From assembly GCF_002968835.1 (NCBI RefSeq), contig NZ_PKQK01000001.1, positions 124,001 through 188,000 on the forward strand: a stretch of DNA of 64,000 nt, in the 5' to 3' direction. Made by a program: the position numbers and the translations under genes. Below are positions 27,771-35,760 of the stretch, one piece after another. Every line of letters starts with the position of its first letter. The first letter of the stretch is position 1. Source of the stretch: Paenibacillus sp. PCH8 (GTDB lineage Bacteria > Bacillota > Bacilli > Paenibacillales > Paenibacillaceae). Under the pieces are notes generated by a model. That model ran no database searches. It saw nothing but the letters and a program-made list of their open reading frames with translations, and was not told the origin of the DNA.

Positions 27771-28592
27771 TCAAGCTAGCTGAGTGTACCGCTGTTCTCC
27801 ATTCAGCTTCCTCCCCCTTCCGTGTGGAATGCATGTCGGTGTACCAAACAGCGGATCGACTGCAATCTCACATTCCATCTGGAAGACCGTACGGACCATG
27901 TTCTGTGTAACGATATCCTCCGGTTTGCCTTCCGCATAGATGGACTTGTTGTGAACGGCCACAATATGATGTGCATACCGACACGCCAGATTAAGATCAT
28001 GGAGAACCATGACAATGGTGCGCCCTTCCCGTTCATTCAGCTCGAACAACAAATCCAGAATATCAATCTGATGAGTCATATCCAGATAGGTTGTAGGTTC
28101 ATCAAGCAAAAGTGTTTCGGTACCCTGCGCAAGTGTCATCGCAATCCAGGCACGCTGGCGCTGTCCACCAGACAACGCATCGACAGGGCGATCGGCCAGC
28201 TCTGTCAGATGTGTGGACTCCAGCGCCAGCTTGACCATGCGCTCATCTTCACGGGACCACTGCTTCAGCCACGTTTGATGTGGATAACGTCCTTGCTTAA
28301 CCAGTTGGTTCACTGTCAGACCTTCCGGAGCAGTCGGTCCCTGTGGCAGAATGGACATGCGTCTGGAAATCTCCTTCGTCGGGAGCGTCGCAATCTCTTC
28401 GCCATCCAGCAATACGGAACCCGCGCTGGACTTCAGCAACCTTGCCATTGTGCGCAGCAGTGTGGATTTGCCACATCCGTTACTGCCAATCAGGACGGTA
28501 ATCTGTCCTTTGGGAATCGTCAGGTTCAAATTTTCAATAATGGGATCTGCTCCATAGGAGATAGTAAGCTCCTTGGCTTCCAGAATACTCAC
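27771..28592 (-). CDS. Ferric-siderophore ABC importer, ATPase (FecE/FhuC-type)
   Basis: This 273-residue ATPase powers uptake of the iron-loaded siderophore. It has Walker A GSNGCGKST (36-44), a Q-loop PQGPTAPEG, the signature LSGGQRQRAW, Walker B TLLLDEPTTYLD and the switch histidine in VLHDLNLA. These are typical of the FecE/FhuC/BtuD group. It follows the second permease gene by 14 bases and completes a FecBCDE set. Being next to the siderophore synthesis operon, it probably takes up that product. A proline-free tail after the last motif is slightly longer than usual but unremarkable. Confidence 0.9.
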   Translation of the reverse strand: MSILEAKELTISYGADPIIENLNLTIPKGQITVLIGSNGCGKSTLLRTMARLLKSSAGSVLLDGEEIATLPTKEISRRMSILPQGPTAPEGLTVNQLVKQGRYPHQTWLKQWSREDERMVKLALESTHLTELADRPVDALSGGQRQRAWIAMTLAQGTETLLLDEPTTYLDMTHQIDILDLLFELNEREGRTIVMVLHDLNLACRYAHHIVAVHNKSIYAEGKPEDIVTQNMVRTVFQMECEIAVDPLFGTPTCIPHGRGRKLNGEQRYTQLA

Positions 28593-28605
28593 GGCTCTCT
28601 CCTCC

Positions 28606-29649
28606 TCAAAACTGATTTCGGTTCTTAAACAACAAATACAGGAAAAAGGGTGCGCCTACACCCGCGGTAAATACCCCTGCGGGAACATCAAGCGGCAGAA
28701 AGGCCGTCCGGGCAATCAGATCTGATACACATACAAGCAACGCACCGACCAGACCGGATACCATGAGCATACTGCCGAACATTCGTCCGACCAGTTTCCT
28801 TGCAATATGTGGAGCGATCAAGCCTACAAAGCCAATGGTACCCGCAACGGATACAGCAATTCCCGCCAGTAGTACACTGCATAACAGCAATGCCGAACGA
28901 TGCCATTGAACGGTAACTCCCAGCCCTGTAGCCAAATCATCTCCGAACTCCTGTGCATTCAGGCTGCGGGCGAACCACATCGCCAGAGGTACAACAATGA
29001 TAATCACTGGGAGAATGGTTCGGATATCGGTCCACGTTGCCCCGTACACACTGCCTGTCAGCCAGATATAGGCTTGACCTGCTGTGTAGAACGGACTCAG
29101 AATGAGCATGAACGTTGTACCGGCTCCGGTAATGGCCGACACCCCAATTCCGATCAGTACCAGGCGAATCGGACTGACTCCCTTTTTCCAGGCAAGCACA
29201 TAAATAATGAATGCCGTTACAATCGCACCACTAATTGCAAACAGCGGCAGCAGCTTAATGCTCACCGTTCCACCGAGCACAGTTACGAATCCTACCGCCG
29301 CGACTGCTGCACCGCCAGTGATACCGATAACGTCCGGTGAGGCCAGCGGATTACGGATGATGCCTTGCAGCAGGGCGCCTGACATGCCGAGCGCTGCACC
29401 AACCAGCAGGGATAATAACACCCGTGGCAGTCTCAGCGTAAGTACAACGAAGTCATGCTCGCCTGCGTTCAGACCCAATATCGTTCGGATGACGTCCAGC
29501 GGCGAGATAAAGTCACTACCCACACTCGTACCAACAACCCCTGCGATCAGAAACAGAAGGGTACATATACCAATAACAACGAGTGACTTCCGCTCGATCT
29601 GTCCCGAAACGGTGTCTTTTTTATTTCGAAAAGTCAGCATCTTTCTCAT
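28606..29649 (-). CDS. Ferric-siderophore ABC importer, FecCD-family permease (second)
   Basis: This 347-residue polytopic protein has about nine to ten helices and FecCD landmarks: LRLPRVLLSLLVGAALGMSGALLQGIIRNPLASPDVIGITGG, and GTIGFVGLIAPHIARKLVG, the loop that contacts the ATPase. It forms the membrane channel together with the neighbouring permease. Its start overlaps the stop of the other permease gene by four bases, as expected for a paired subunit. Specificity cannot be read from the permease; context suggests the siderophore made next door. Confidence 0.9.
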   Translation of the reverse strand: MRKMLTFRNKKDTVSGQIERKSLVVIGICTLLFLIAGVVGTSVGSDFISPLDVIRTILGLNAGEHDFVVLTLRLPRVLLSLLVGAALGMSGALLQGIIRNPLASPDVIGITGGAAVAAVGFVTVLGGTVSIKLLPLFAISGAIVTAFIIYVLAWKKGVSPIRLVLIGIGVSAITGAGTTFMLILSPFYTAGQAYIWLTGSVYGATWTDIRTILPVIIIVVPLAMWFARSLNAQEFGDDLATGLGVTVQWHRSALLLCSVLLAGIAVSVAGTIGFVGLIAPHIARKLVGRMFGSMLMVSGLVGALLVCVSDLIARTAFLPLDVPAGVFTAGVGAPFFLYLLFKNRNQF

Positions 29650-30659
29650 ATCTTCGTCACTCCCTTGCGGGCTATGTACACGAAGAAGGGTCCACCAATC
29701 AGTGCAGTCATGACACCGAGCGGAACTTCCTGCGGTATGATGACCAGCCTTGCGACAACATCGGCGGACAGTAACAGGATCGCTCCACCAACGAAGGAAT
29801 AAGGAACCAGCCAGCGGTAATCATTGCCTACCAGTGCACGCATGATGTGTGGGACGACCAGACCGACCAGACCGATTGAACCAGCGACTGCGACCGAGCC
29901 ACCTGCCAGCAGAACAGTAACGACTCCCATAAGCAACTTGACGAGAAGTACATTTTGTCCCATACCTTTCGCAATATCGTCACCCGTCAATAGCAGATTG
30001 ATGGCTCTGCCCATGAACAGGGAGACCAGAGCAGCCACTGCCATATATGGCAGAACAGGATACAGCATATCCAGCGTCCGACCGCTTACCGATCCGGCAA
30101 GCCAGAACAATACGTCCTGTAATCCGGTTCCATCTAATACCAGAATAGCCTGTGTGAAGGAGGTAAACAGTGCAGAGATGGCCGTACCTGCCAGGACAAT
30201 CTTGATCGGGGTCAGGCCGTCACGACCGAGAGAACCCAGCCCATATACAATCGCCGCGGCGACGGCTGCTCCGGCAAAACCAAACCACATCATCGTCGTG
30301 AGCGAAGATACGGACAGCACCACGATGGCGATAACAATAAATAAGATCGCACCTGCATTAATGCCAAACACACTCGGTGAGGCGAGCGGGTTGCGTGTCA
30401 ACGCCTGCATTAGTCCGCCCGCCACGGCAAGACTGGCTCCAACGACAGCTGCAATAATGGTACGTGGCAACCGTTCTGTCAGCAGCACCACATGCTCCAC
30501 GGAGGTCTCGTCGTAGAATTGCAGTGCATCCCATGCCATCTGAAACGTAATATGCGTACGTCCCAGGATCATGCTCGCTGTACTCGCAAGCAGCAGCAAC
30601 ACGAATAAACCAGCCAATCCGTATATCTTGGCAATTGCCTTTGTAAAAAGGGGACACAT
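29646..30659 (-). CDS. Ferric-siderophore ABC importer, FecCD-family permease (first)
   Basis: This 337-residue partner of the permease above has the same marks: TERLPRTIIAAVVGASLAVAGGLMQALTRNPLASPSVFGINAG and GSIGLVGLVVPHIMRALVG. About nine to ten membrane helices are visible. It starts 93 bases after the binding-protein stop, with a strong hairpin in between that may reduce its expression below that of the binding protein. Confidence 0.9.
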   Translation of the reverse strand: MCPLFTKAIAKIYGLAGLFVLLLLASTASMILGRTHITFQMAWDALQFYDETSVEHVVLLTERLPRTIIAAVVGASLAVAGGLMQALTRNPLASPSVFGINAGAILFIVIAIVVLSVSSLTTMMWFGFAGAAVAAAIVYGLGSLGRDGLTPIKIVLAGTAISALFTSFTQAILVLDGTGLQDVLFWLAGSVSGRTLDMLYPVLPYMAVAALVSLFMGRAINLLLTGDDIAKGMGQNVLLVKLLMGVVTVLLAGGSVAVAGSIGLVGLVVPHIMRALVGNDYRWLVPYSFVGGAILLLSADVVARLVIIPQEVPLGVMTALIGGPFFVYIARKGVTKI

Positions 30660-30690
30660 ATTCTCACTCTTTCATCTGTAAAATGAAAAG

Positions 30691-30744
30691 GGACCTGCCT
30701 GCCCATACACTTCGTTAACGAATGTTCTGGTGCATGGCAGGTCC
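30691..30744 (-). terminator. Terminator-like hairpin between binding protein and permease genes
   Basis: Arms GGACCTGCC (30691-30699) and GGCAGGTCC (30736-30744) pair perfectly around an inner TTCGTTAACGAA palindrome. On the minus strand it is followed by CTTTTCATTTT. It may act as a leaky terminator or as a 3' stabiliser for the binding-protein message. Confidence 0.7.
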
Positions 30745-30752
30745 TGCTCCTG

Positions 30753-31763
30753 TTAGTTCAGGTTGAACTGCTTATATAGGTCGTCCAGCATCATGTTGGC
30801 CGATGTGTATCCACCCGCCATGTTCCAGGCCACTTCATCGACCTGAACCAGTTGGTTGTTCTTGACAGCATCAAGGTTTTTCCACAGTGGACTGCTGGTC
30901 CAATTATCATAATTTTTCTGAATCGCCTCGGTTTCCGTACCGGAATTGAAGTTAAAGATCATATCCGCATTCATATCGGGGATGCTCTCTTTGGAAGTTA
31001 ATTCAATTCCCCATGTATCTGCATCGTGACCTTCAGGTCGTGTGAAGCCAAGCTCTTGCAGAATTTTTCCTGCATATCCCATGTAGAAAATACGAACCTG
31101 ATCGGCTCTGAAGTTCGTAATCGTAGCTTCAATCGGGAGTCGGTCTCCCATTTTCTCTTTGAAATCAGCTACACGTGCATCCCAATCGGTCATCAGCTTA
31201 TCCGACTGTTCTACCTTATTCATCGCTTCACCAGACAGCTTCACGGTTTCCTTCCAGTCAAACAAGGTTTCCGTTACTACCGTTGGCGCAATCTGGGACA
31301 GCTGCTCATAGATCTCTTCATGTCTAATCTTCGTAGCAATGATCAAGTCCGGTTTCAGCTTGTTGATCTCCTCCAGATTCGGCTGGGATTCCTGACCCAC
31401 TTGGGTTACGCCATCCAGATCTGCTCTCAGATATTCATACACTGGTTGCTGAACCCAGGATTCAACTACGCCTGTTGGTTTCACGCCCAGTGCAACAACA
31501 ACATCATTGGCACCTTGGAACAAGGTTACGATCTTTTGCGGTGTTCCTGTGACTTTGGTCTCGCCCATGGCATGTTTGATGACTCTTGTCTCATCTTCCG
31601 CTTTGGCGGTTGTATCGCTTTTATTATTACTCTCATTGCTGCTTACTGCGGGACTTGCGGTATTTGTTATCTCCGCGCTTCCACCCGATGCACAGCCGGC
31701 AAGCAATGAAATCATCAGAATAAGTGCTGCATAAATGCAACCTTTTTTCTTTAATTTATACAT
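30753..31763 (-). CDS. Iron-siderophore substrate-binding lipoprotein (FecB/YfiY-type)
   Basis: The 336-residue product begins with a basic, hydrophobic leader and lipobox LLAGC, so it is lipid-anchored on the outer face of the membrane. A Ser/Asn/Thr linker follows, then a two-lobed helical-backbone binding fold with KIVTLFQGANDVVVALG, VGQESQPNLEEINKLKPDLIIA and a long helix bridge. It presents the ferric siderophore to the permease pair. It is first in the importer operon and has a Fur-box-like sequence in its promoter. Confidence 0.9.
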   Translation of the reverse strand: MYKLKKKGCIYAALILMISLLAGCASGGSAEITNTASPAVSSNESNNKSDTTAKAEDETRVIKHAMGETKVTGTPQKIVTLFQGANDVVVALGVKPTGVVESWVQQPVYEYLRADLDGVTQVGQESQPNLEEINKLKPDLIIATKIRHEEIYEQLSQIAPTVVTETLFDWKETVKLSGEAMNKVEQSDKLMTDWDARVADFKEKMGDRLPIEATITNFRADQVRIFYMGYAGKILQELGFTRPEGHDADTWGIELTSKESIPDMNADMIFNFNSGTETEAIQKNYDNWTSSPLWKNLDAVKNNQLVQVDEVAWNMAGGYTSANMMLDDLYKQFNLN

Positions 31764-31792
31764 GTAACCCGTCTCCCCTTTTTCCTGTAAAT

Positions 31793-31812
31793 GATATTGA
31801 ATCTCATTATCA
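31793..31812. promoter_or_regulatory. Fur-box-like site in front of the importer operon
   Basis: GATATTGAATCTCATTATC agrees with the 19-base Fur consensus at 15 positions, and a shifted 7-1-7 reading ends in the consensus half ATTATCA. It lies about 30 bases upstream of the binding-protein gene. Confidence 0.7.
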
Positions 31813-32131
31813 TTTGTATTGTAATGGAGATAAGCCCATTATACAAGCACTTTATTTGGAAAAACTTCTCATGTCCTGTTGAACAATGAAACTTCGCTAA
31901 ACAGCATTAATCATAGATTTATAAGTGCAACCTATATAGTCTCGATTCATATAATTCATTTTCCGCATAACCATATATGTATTTTTTTTCTTTTCTCTTC
32001 GATGTGCGAATGGTCTCCACATATTTTGCTTCATCTAATAAGTGTTATTCCCAACATTGTATTTTCATTCACTGACTTGTATCCTGTGCAATTATTTATT
32101 GTCAAAAAAAACCTGTAATTTCTCAATCTAT
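31813..32131. other. A+T-rich spacer without genes
   Basis: This is the divergent region between the importer operon and the small secreted-protein gene. Apart from the importer promoter side and the shared promoter-like motif to the right, nothing structured is seen. Confidence 0.4.
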
Positions 32132-32156
32132 TATGTTAGATTATCCCTTGGAATAA
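32132..32156 (+). promoter_or_regulatory. Promoter-like motif shared by two paralogous genes (copy 1)
   Basis: The segment beginning TATGTTAGATTATCCCT lies about 55 bases in front of the first small secreted-protein gene. A near copy (TATGTTAAATTATCCCT) lies about 48 bases in front of its paralogue at 35004. Confidence 0.5.
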
Positions 32157-32187
32157 TATCACATCGATAGATAGGGGAAATTGTAAC

Positions 32188-32766
32188 GTGAAAAAGTCTT
32201 GGGTTCTATCCATTATTATGAGTTTTGTTCTGCTTGGTGGGGTGCTGCTTCCTACTGGATCATATGCAGCAGCTGCTGACGATACAACGTCTACATATTC
32301 AGATGAGGTCAATACCGAGGAAAACAGTACCTATGAAGAAGAGGAACTTACAGCAGAGGAAGCAGAATTTCTGGACTATCTGGATGCATTGACTGTTTCT
32401 GCCGTATATGAGAAGAAAGCTTTGGATGCAGTGGGTGGCAATACATACATTACCTCCTCCAATCGTAAATCTTTTTATCTGAAATTGAACAATACGGCAA
32501 TCCCCAACTACACCAAGTATGTGTCCATGCTGAAACAGATTAAGCCAGAGAATGCCGAGCTAAAAAAAATCCACGCCAAACTGATCAAAGGCAGCTATGC
32601 TCAGCTTGAAGGATACCAATCGTTCAAAAAGGCTGTTGCCAAAACGAAAGTAAACAGTACATTCCTCAAGCAAGGCAATGACAAGATTGCCACAGGCATC
32701 AAAAGCATCCAACAGTATCATGCCGAAATTAAAGCGTACGGAGAGAAACTGGGCTATCAGATGTAA
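32188..32766 (+). CDS. Small secreted protein, paralogue 1
   Basis: This 192-residue protein starts at a GTG after AGGGGAAA. The signal peptide (KKSWVLSIIMSFVLLGGVLL) is followed by a cut near SYAAA and then a Ser/Thr/Glu-rich acidic stretch. The C-terminal 120 residues form a mostly helical domain with SSNRKSFYLKLNNTAIPNYTK and IKPENAELKKIHAKLIKGSY. It is clearly paralogous to the protein at 35004-35606, with the same order of features and nearly identical core motifs. The family is unknown to me; an extracellular binding or matrix role is possible. Confidence 0.75.
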   Translation: MKKSWVLSIIMSFVLLGGVLLPTGSYAAAADDTTSTYSDEVNTEENSTYEEEELTAEEAEFLDYLDALTVSAVYEKKALDAVGGNTYITSSNRKSFYLKLNNTAIPNYTKYVSMLKQIKPENAELKKIHAKLIKGSYAQLEGYQSFKKAVAKTKVNSTFLKQGNDKIATGIKSIQQYHAEIKAYGEKLGYQM

Positions 32767-32890
32767 GCAGCTTACACGAGTTCTTAACATCAGACCTTCT
32801 TCTCTGACATGTAACATGAGAATGAAAACACTGCCTGTTCCATTTGAATAAATTGAGATTACAGGGAAAAAGTTTTTTTTTACAGAATAA

Positions 32891-32932
32891 TTCGGCAGTA
32901 TAGCCGTATTATCAAAAGGCTATGCTGCCGAA
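32891..32932. terminator. Strong hairpin downstream of paralogue 1
   Basis: Arms TTCGGCAGTATAGCC and GGCTATGCTGCCGAA pair with one mismatch. It stands just before the T-rich terminator and may stabilise the transcript end. Confidence 0.7.
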
Positions 32933-32971
32933 AGGTACAACCTCGTGAACAATTGAGGTTGTGCCTTTTTT
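32932..32971 (+). terminator. Intrinsic terminator
   Basis: AGGTACAACCTC pairs with GAGGTTGTGCCT and is followed by TTTTTT. It ends transcription of the small secreted-protein gene. Confidence 0.85.
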
Positions 32972-33012
32972 GCGTTTATGGCCACATGTATCTGAATTTC
33001 ATTATCTTACGA

Positions 33013-33210
33013 GGAGTGATTCGCATAATTCTGGATGCCGTGTTCAATCATTCGGGAAGAAAGATTCCTCCTTCTGTCGATGTTGTGAAGAATGGGGCCT
33101 CTTCCCCCCTACGCAGATTGGTTTTATCAGAGATTGGCTGCCTCGTGTAGCGGATGGCATACCGACGTACGATACTTTGCGTTTGAACCGCTTAGACTCG
33201 TTTGGGGAGC
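33013..33210 (+). pseudogene. Relic of a GH13 amylase/neopullulanase gene
   Basis: Pieces of a GH13 catalytic-domain segment can be read in order but in three frames: GVIRIILDAVFNHSGR (the conserved DAVFNH motif), VDVVKNGASSP, YADWFYQR, RDWLPRVADGIPTYDT, and FAFEP. Intact neopullulanases carry these in this order. At least two to three frameshifts lie within 200 bases, and no start or rest of the gene remains. It is a decayed remnant of an enzyme for starch-like sugars. Confidence 0.65.
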
Positions 33211-33217
33211 ACAAAAA

Positions 33218-33243
33218 GAAGCCGCATAAGCACATGCGGCTTC
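33218..33243 (-). terminator. Terminator of the SDR gene
   Basis: GAAGCCGCAT pairs with ATGCGGCTTC, and the minus strand continues with TTTTTG. Confidence 0.8.
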
Positions 33244-33320
33244 TCGATTTGTTTTCTATATCTGCTACCTTTTCTCCATTTTCTACATATCAAGAGTCGA
33301 AATCCCGACCCTCATTCATT

Positions 33321-34079
33321 TTAATAGGAGCTCCAGCCTGCATCGGCTGTAATCACAGTACCGTTCACGAAGCTGGACTCGTCCGATCCGAGGAACAGAG
33401 CTACCTTCGCGACCTCTTCACTGGTGCCTACACGCGGATTAATCGACATACCCAGTTGCTGTCTGCCTGCACCAAATTGGCTTATTCCCGCCATCGAGGA
33501 ACCGATATTGGTCGCTACAGCTCCCGGAGCGATTGCGTTACAGCGAATACCTTGCTCCGCATACATGTACCCTGTATTTTTGGTGAAACCGATCACCGCA
33601 TGTTTGGAAGCCGTATAGGCTGCTCCTGCACGTCCACCATGCAATCCGCCTGCCGAGGCGATGTTTACGATTACGCCTTTTTGTTTCTCCAGGAAGATCG
33701 GCAATACTTTACGCGTTGTCCGCATCACACTGGTTGTGTTCACAGCGAACAATCTCTCCCACTTCTCATCGGTGATATCCGCTGCTGGCTCCATGCCATC
33801 CATAATGCCCGCATTGTTAACCAAGATATCTACTGTTCCGTATGTGCTAACCGTCGTATCGATCAGGTTCTGTACATCTTCCTCTTTGGCTACATTGGCC
33901 AGAACGACAATCGCTTCTCCACCCTGGGCCTTAATATCATTAACTACCGCCAGAGCAGATTCCTCATTTATGTCTGAAACCACGACTTTGGCACCTTCTT
34001 GGGCGTACAATGTAGCGATCGCTTTCCCCATACCCGAACCTGCACCTGTTACAACGGCGACTTTATCTTGAAGTTTCAT
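33321..34079 (-). CDS. Short-chain dehydrogenase/reductase
   Basis: This 252-residue NAD(P)-dependent oxidoreductase has the cofactor motif TGAGSGMG (11-18), NNAG (around 88-91), and the catalytic Ser, Tyr and Lys in NIASAGG and AAYTASKHA. Its closest look-alikes are glucose-1-dehydrogenase or 3-oxoacyl-ACP-reductase-type SDRs; the substrate cannot be told. It is transcribed away from a TetR gene across a shared promoter region that holds an imperfect 22-base palindrome, so it is probably the target of that regulator. Confidence 0.87.
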   Translation of the reverse strand: MKLQDKVAVVTGAGSGMGKAIATLYAQEGAKVVVSDINEESALAVVNDIKAQGGEAIVVLANVAKEEDVQNLIDTTVSTYGTVDILVNNAGIMDGMEPAADITDEKWERLFAVNTTSVMRTTRKVLPIFLEKQKGVIVNIASAGGLHGGRAGAAYTASKHAVIGFTKNTGYMYAEQGIRCNAIAPGAVATNIGSSMAGISQFGAGRQQLGMSINPRVGTSEEVAKVALFLGSDESSFVNGTVITADAGWSSY

Positions 34080-34116
34080 ATCTTAATTCCTCCTTTGTGT
34101 ATTCGTTTACAAAAAC

Positions 34117-34138
34117 TTAACAAACAAATGTTCATTAA
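34117..34138. promoter_or_regulatory. Candidate TetR operator between SDR and TetR genes
   Basis: The half sites TTAACAAAC and GTTCATTAA pair at seven of nine positions around an AAAT centre. The site is 38 bases upstream of the SDR start. Confidence 0.5.
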
Positions 34139-34271
34139 CGCCTATCCTTAGTATAATAAGTCATAGCGTTTCACTTCAATCAGTAAAAGCTTGTCCAGTT
34201 GTACGTTAATCAACACGTAACAGCCCAAATGTACTTTAATGTATCGAACGGACAGGCAGGGAGGAATAGAT

Positions 34272-34856
34272 ATGTCTGAAATTATGTATTCGAATTCAAT
34301 GGACCGAAGAATCAAGAAATCAAAAGTTGCGCTGAAGGATGCACTCATCCATCTCATGCAGAAACATCCCTTCAAAGAAATATCCATTACAGATATTGTG
34401 GAGCGAGCCGATCTGAATCGAGGTACATTTTACAGACATTATCAGTACAAGGAAGACCTGTTCAATGAAATCATCGATGATGTGATTCAGGATCTGGTGA
34501 CTTCTTTTCGCAAACCTTATCAGGATAAAGAAGAGTTCGAGGTCGGTCTTATGCCCTCTTCGGCGATCACCATATTTGAACATGTGCACCAGCACGCACA
34601 ATTCTACACACTGGTTGTAGAGTCCGAGGCTTCATCCAGCTTCCAGCGTATGATCTGTGATGTCTTGCGGGATCTCGCCTTACAGGATTTGAACCATATC
34701 TTCCCTCCACACATCAACCATGAAATATTGGCAAGCTACCAATCTCATGCGATATTCGGCATGATCATGGAGTGGATCAGACAGGATTTCAAGCATAGCC
34801 CCGCTTATATGGCAGAGGAACTGTTCAAAATCATTCATTATAAACCGTTACTTTGA
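34272..34856 (+). CDS. TetR/AcrR-family regulator
   Basis: This is a 194-residue repressor when started at the ATG at 34272, which follows GGGAGG at normal spacing; the longer frame from 34239 has no such site. The N-terminal helix-turn-helix is plain (LKDALIHLMQKHPFKEISITDIVERADLNRGTFYRHY), and the C-terminal domain is the type usual in Firmicutes. It is divergent from the SDR gene and probably controls it and itself. The inducer is unknown. Confidence 0.87.
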   Translation: MSEIMYSNSMDRRIKKSKVALKDALIHLMQKHPFKEISITDIVERADLNRGTFYRHYQYKEDLFNEIIDDVIQDLVTSFRKPYQDKEEFEVGLMPSSAITIFEHVHQHAQFYTLVVESEASSSFQRMICDVLRDLALQDLNHIFPPHINHEILASYQSHAIFGMIMEWIRQDFKHSPAYMAEELFKIIHYKPLL

Positions 34857-34954
34857 CTCTCTACACTTAACCTCTGATAGAGTAATTAAGTTCGGTTTAA
34901 TAAAAGTATACTGCCTCAGTACTGTAAATGAGTTCCTGTCATTTCGGAGATTAA

Positions 34955-34981
34955 TATGTTAAATTATCCCTCAAAACAATA
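34955..34981 (+). promoter_or_regulatory. Promoter-like motif shared by two paralogous genes (copy 2)
   Basis: The segment with TATGTTAAATTATCCCT matches the one in front of the first paralogue at 32132. Confidence 0.5.
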
Positions 34982-35003
34982 ACCTAAGGGGCTGACACTA
35001 CAC

Positions 35004-35606
35004 TTGAACAAGTCGTGGATGATATCATTGTTCACCAGTTTTATTATGCTTGGCGGAGTGCTTCTCTCTCCTGCCGCTTCTGCCAATGCTGCCAATGAAC
35101 CAACCTCTACATATTCAGATCAGAGTTATAGCGACGACGCAGAGCATTTCAGCGAAGAACTTATGGACGAGACGGAATATGAGCTTACTGCTGATCAAAA
35201 AGAATTCGAACAATACCTTGAAAAAGTATTTGCTCTTGAGTCTTATGAGACTAAAGCCATGGACGCGTTGGAAAGTGTCGGCTCCCAGGTAACATCAGCG
35301 AATCGCAAGTCCATGTATCTCAAACTTACGAATACGGTGATCCCCAATTATACGAAACTCGTATCCAAGGCAAAACAGATCAAACCCATCCACCCGGAAC
35401 TCAAGAAAATACACGCCTATTTCGTCAAAGGGAGCTACCTTCAGCTTGAAGGATACCTGTTGTACAAGCAGGCCGTTTCCAAGAACAAAGTGAATTACAC
35501 GATACTGAAACAGGGCAGTGCCAAGGTAAAAGCTGGTGGCGATCTTATTAACCAATGTGAGCAGTATTTATATGCTTATGCAAGGAATTTGGGATATGAT
35601 TTCTAA
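35004..35606 (+). CDS. Small secreted protein, paralogue 2
   Basis: This 200-residue protein begins at a TTG with AAGGGG some 12 bases upstream. The signal peptide MNKSWMISLFTSFIMLGGVLL and the acidic, Ser/Tyr-rich stretch after it mirror paralogue 1. The core TSANRKSMYLKLTNTVIPNYTKL and IHPELKKIHAYFVKGSYLQLEGY is nearly identical in pattern. One cysteine is found late in the mature chain. Function unknown. The two copies flank the SDR/TetR pair and share an upstream motif, which suggests duplication with the promoter. Confidence 0.75.
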   Translation: MNKSWMISLFTSFIMLGGVLLSPAASANAANEPTSTYSDQSYSDDAEHFSEELMDETEYELTADQKEFEQYLEKVFALESYETKAMDALESVGSQVTSANRKSMYLKLTNTVIPNYTKLVSKAKQIKPIHPELKKIHAYFVKGSYLQLEGYLLYKQAVSKNKVNYTILKQGSAKVKAGGDLINQCEQYLYAYARNLGYDF

Positions 35607-35691
35607 TCATATCCTGCCTTTTGCTTCATGCAATTCATTTGAATAATCCACAATGGATTGAACCAACCGATATGCCGGTCTTAATGAAGCC

Positions 35692-35737
35692 AAAAAAAGC
35701 GACCCTTCCCCAGTGATTAACCGGGAAAGGTCGCTTT
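35692..35737 (-). terminator. Terminator of the XpaC-VWA-TelA operon
   Basis: AAAGCGACC pairs with GGTCGCTTT, extended inside by TCCC/GGGA. On the minus strand a run of seven T follows. Confidence 0.85.
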
Positions 35738-35760
35738 GTTCGTATAAATGAAAGTTACCA

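Noticed and set aside
32961-33977. 338-codon plus-strand frame
   Set aside because: Most of it is antisense to the SDR gene; its first part overlaps the GH13 relic in another frame.
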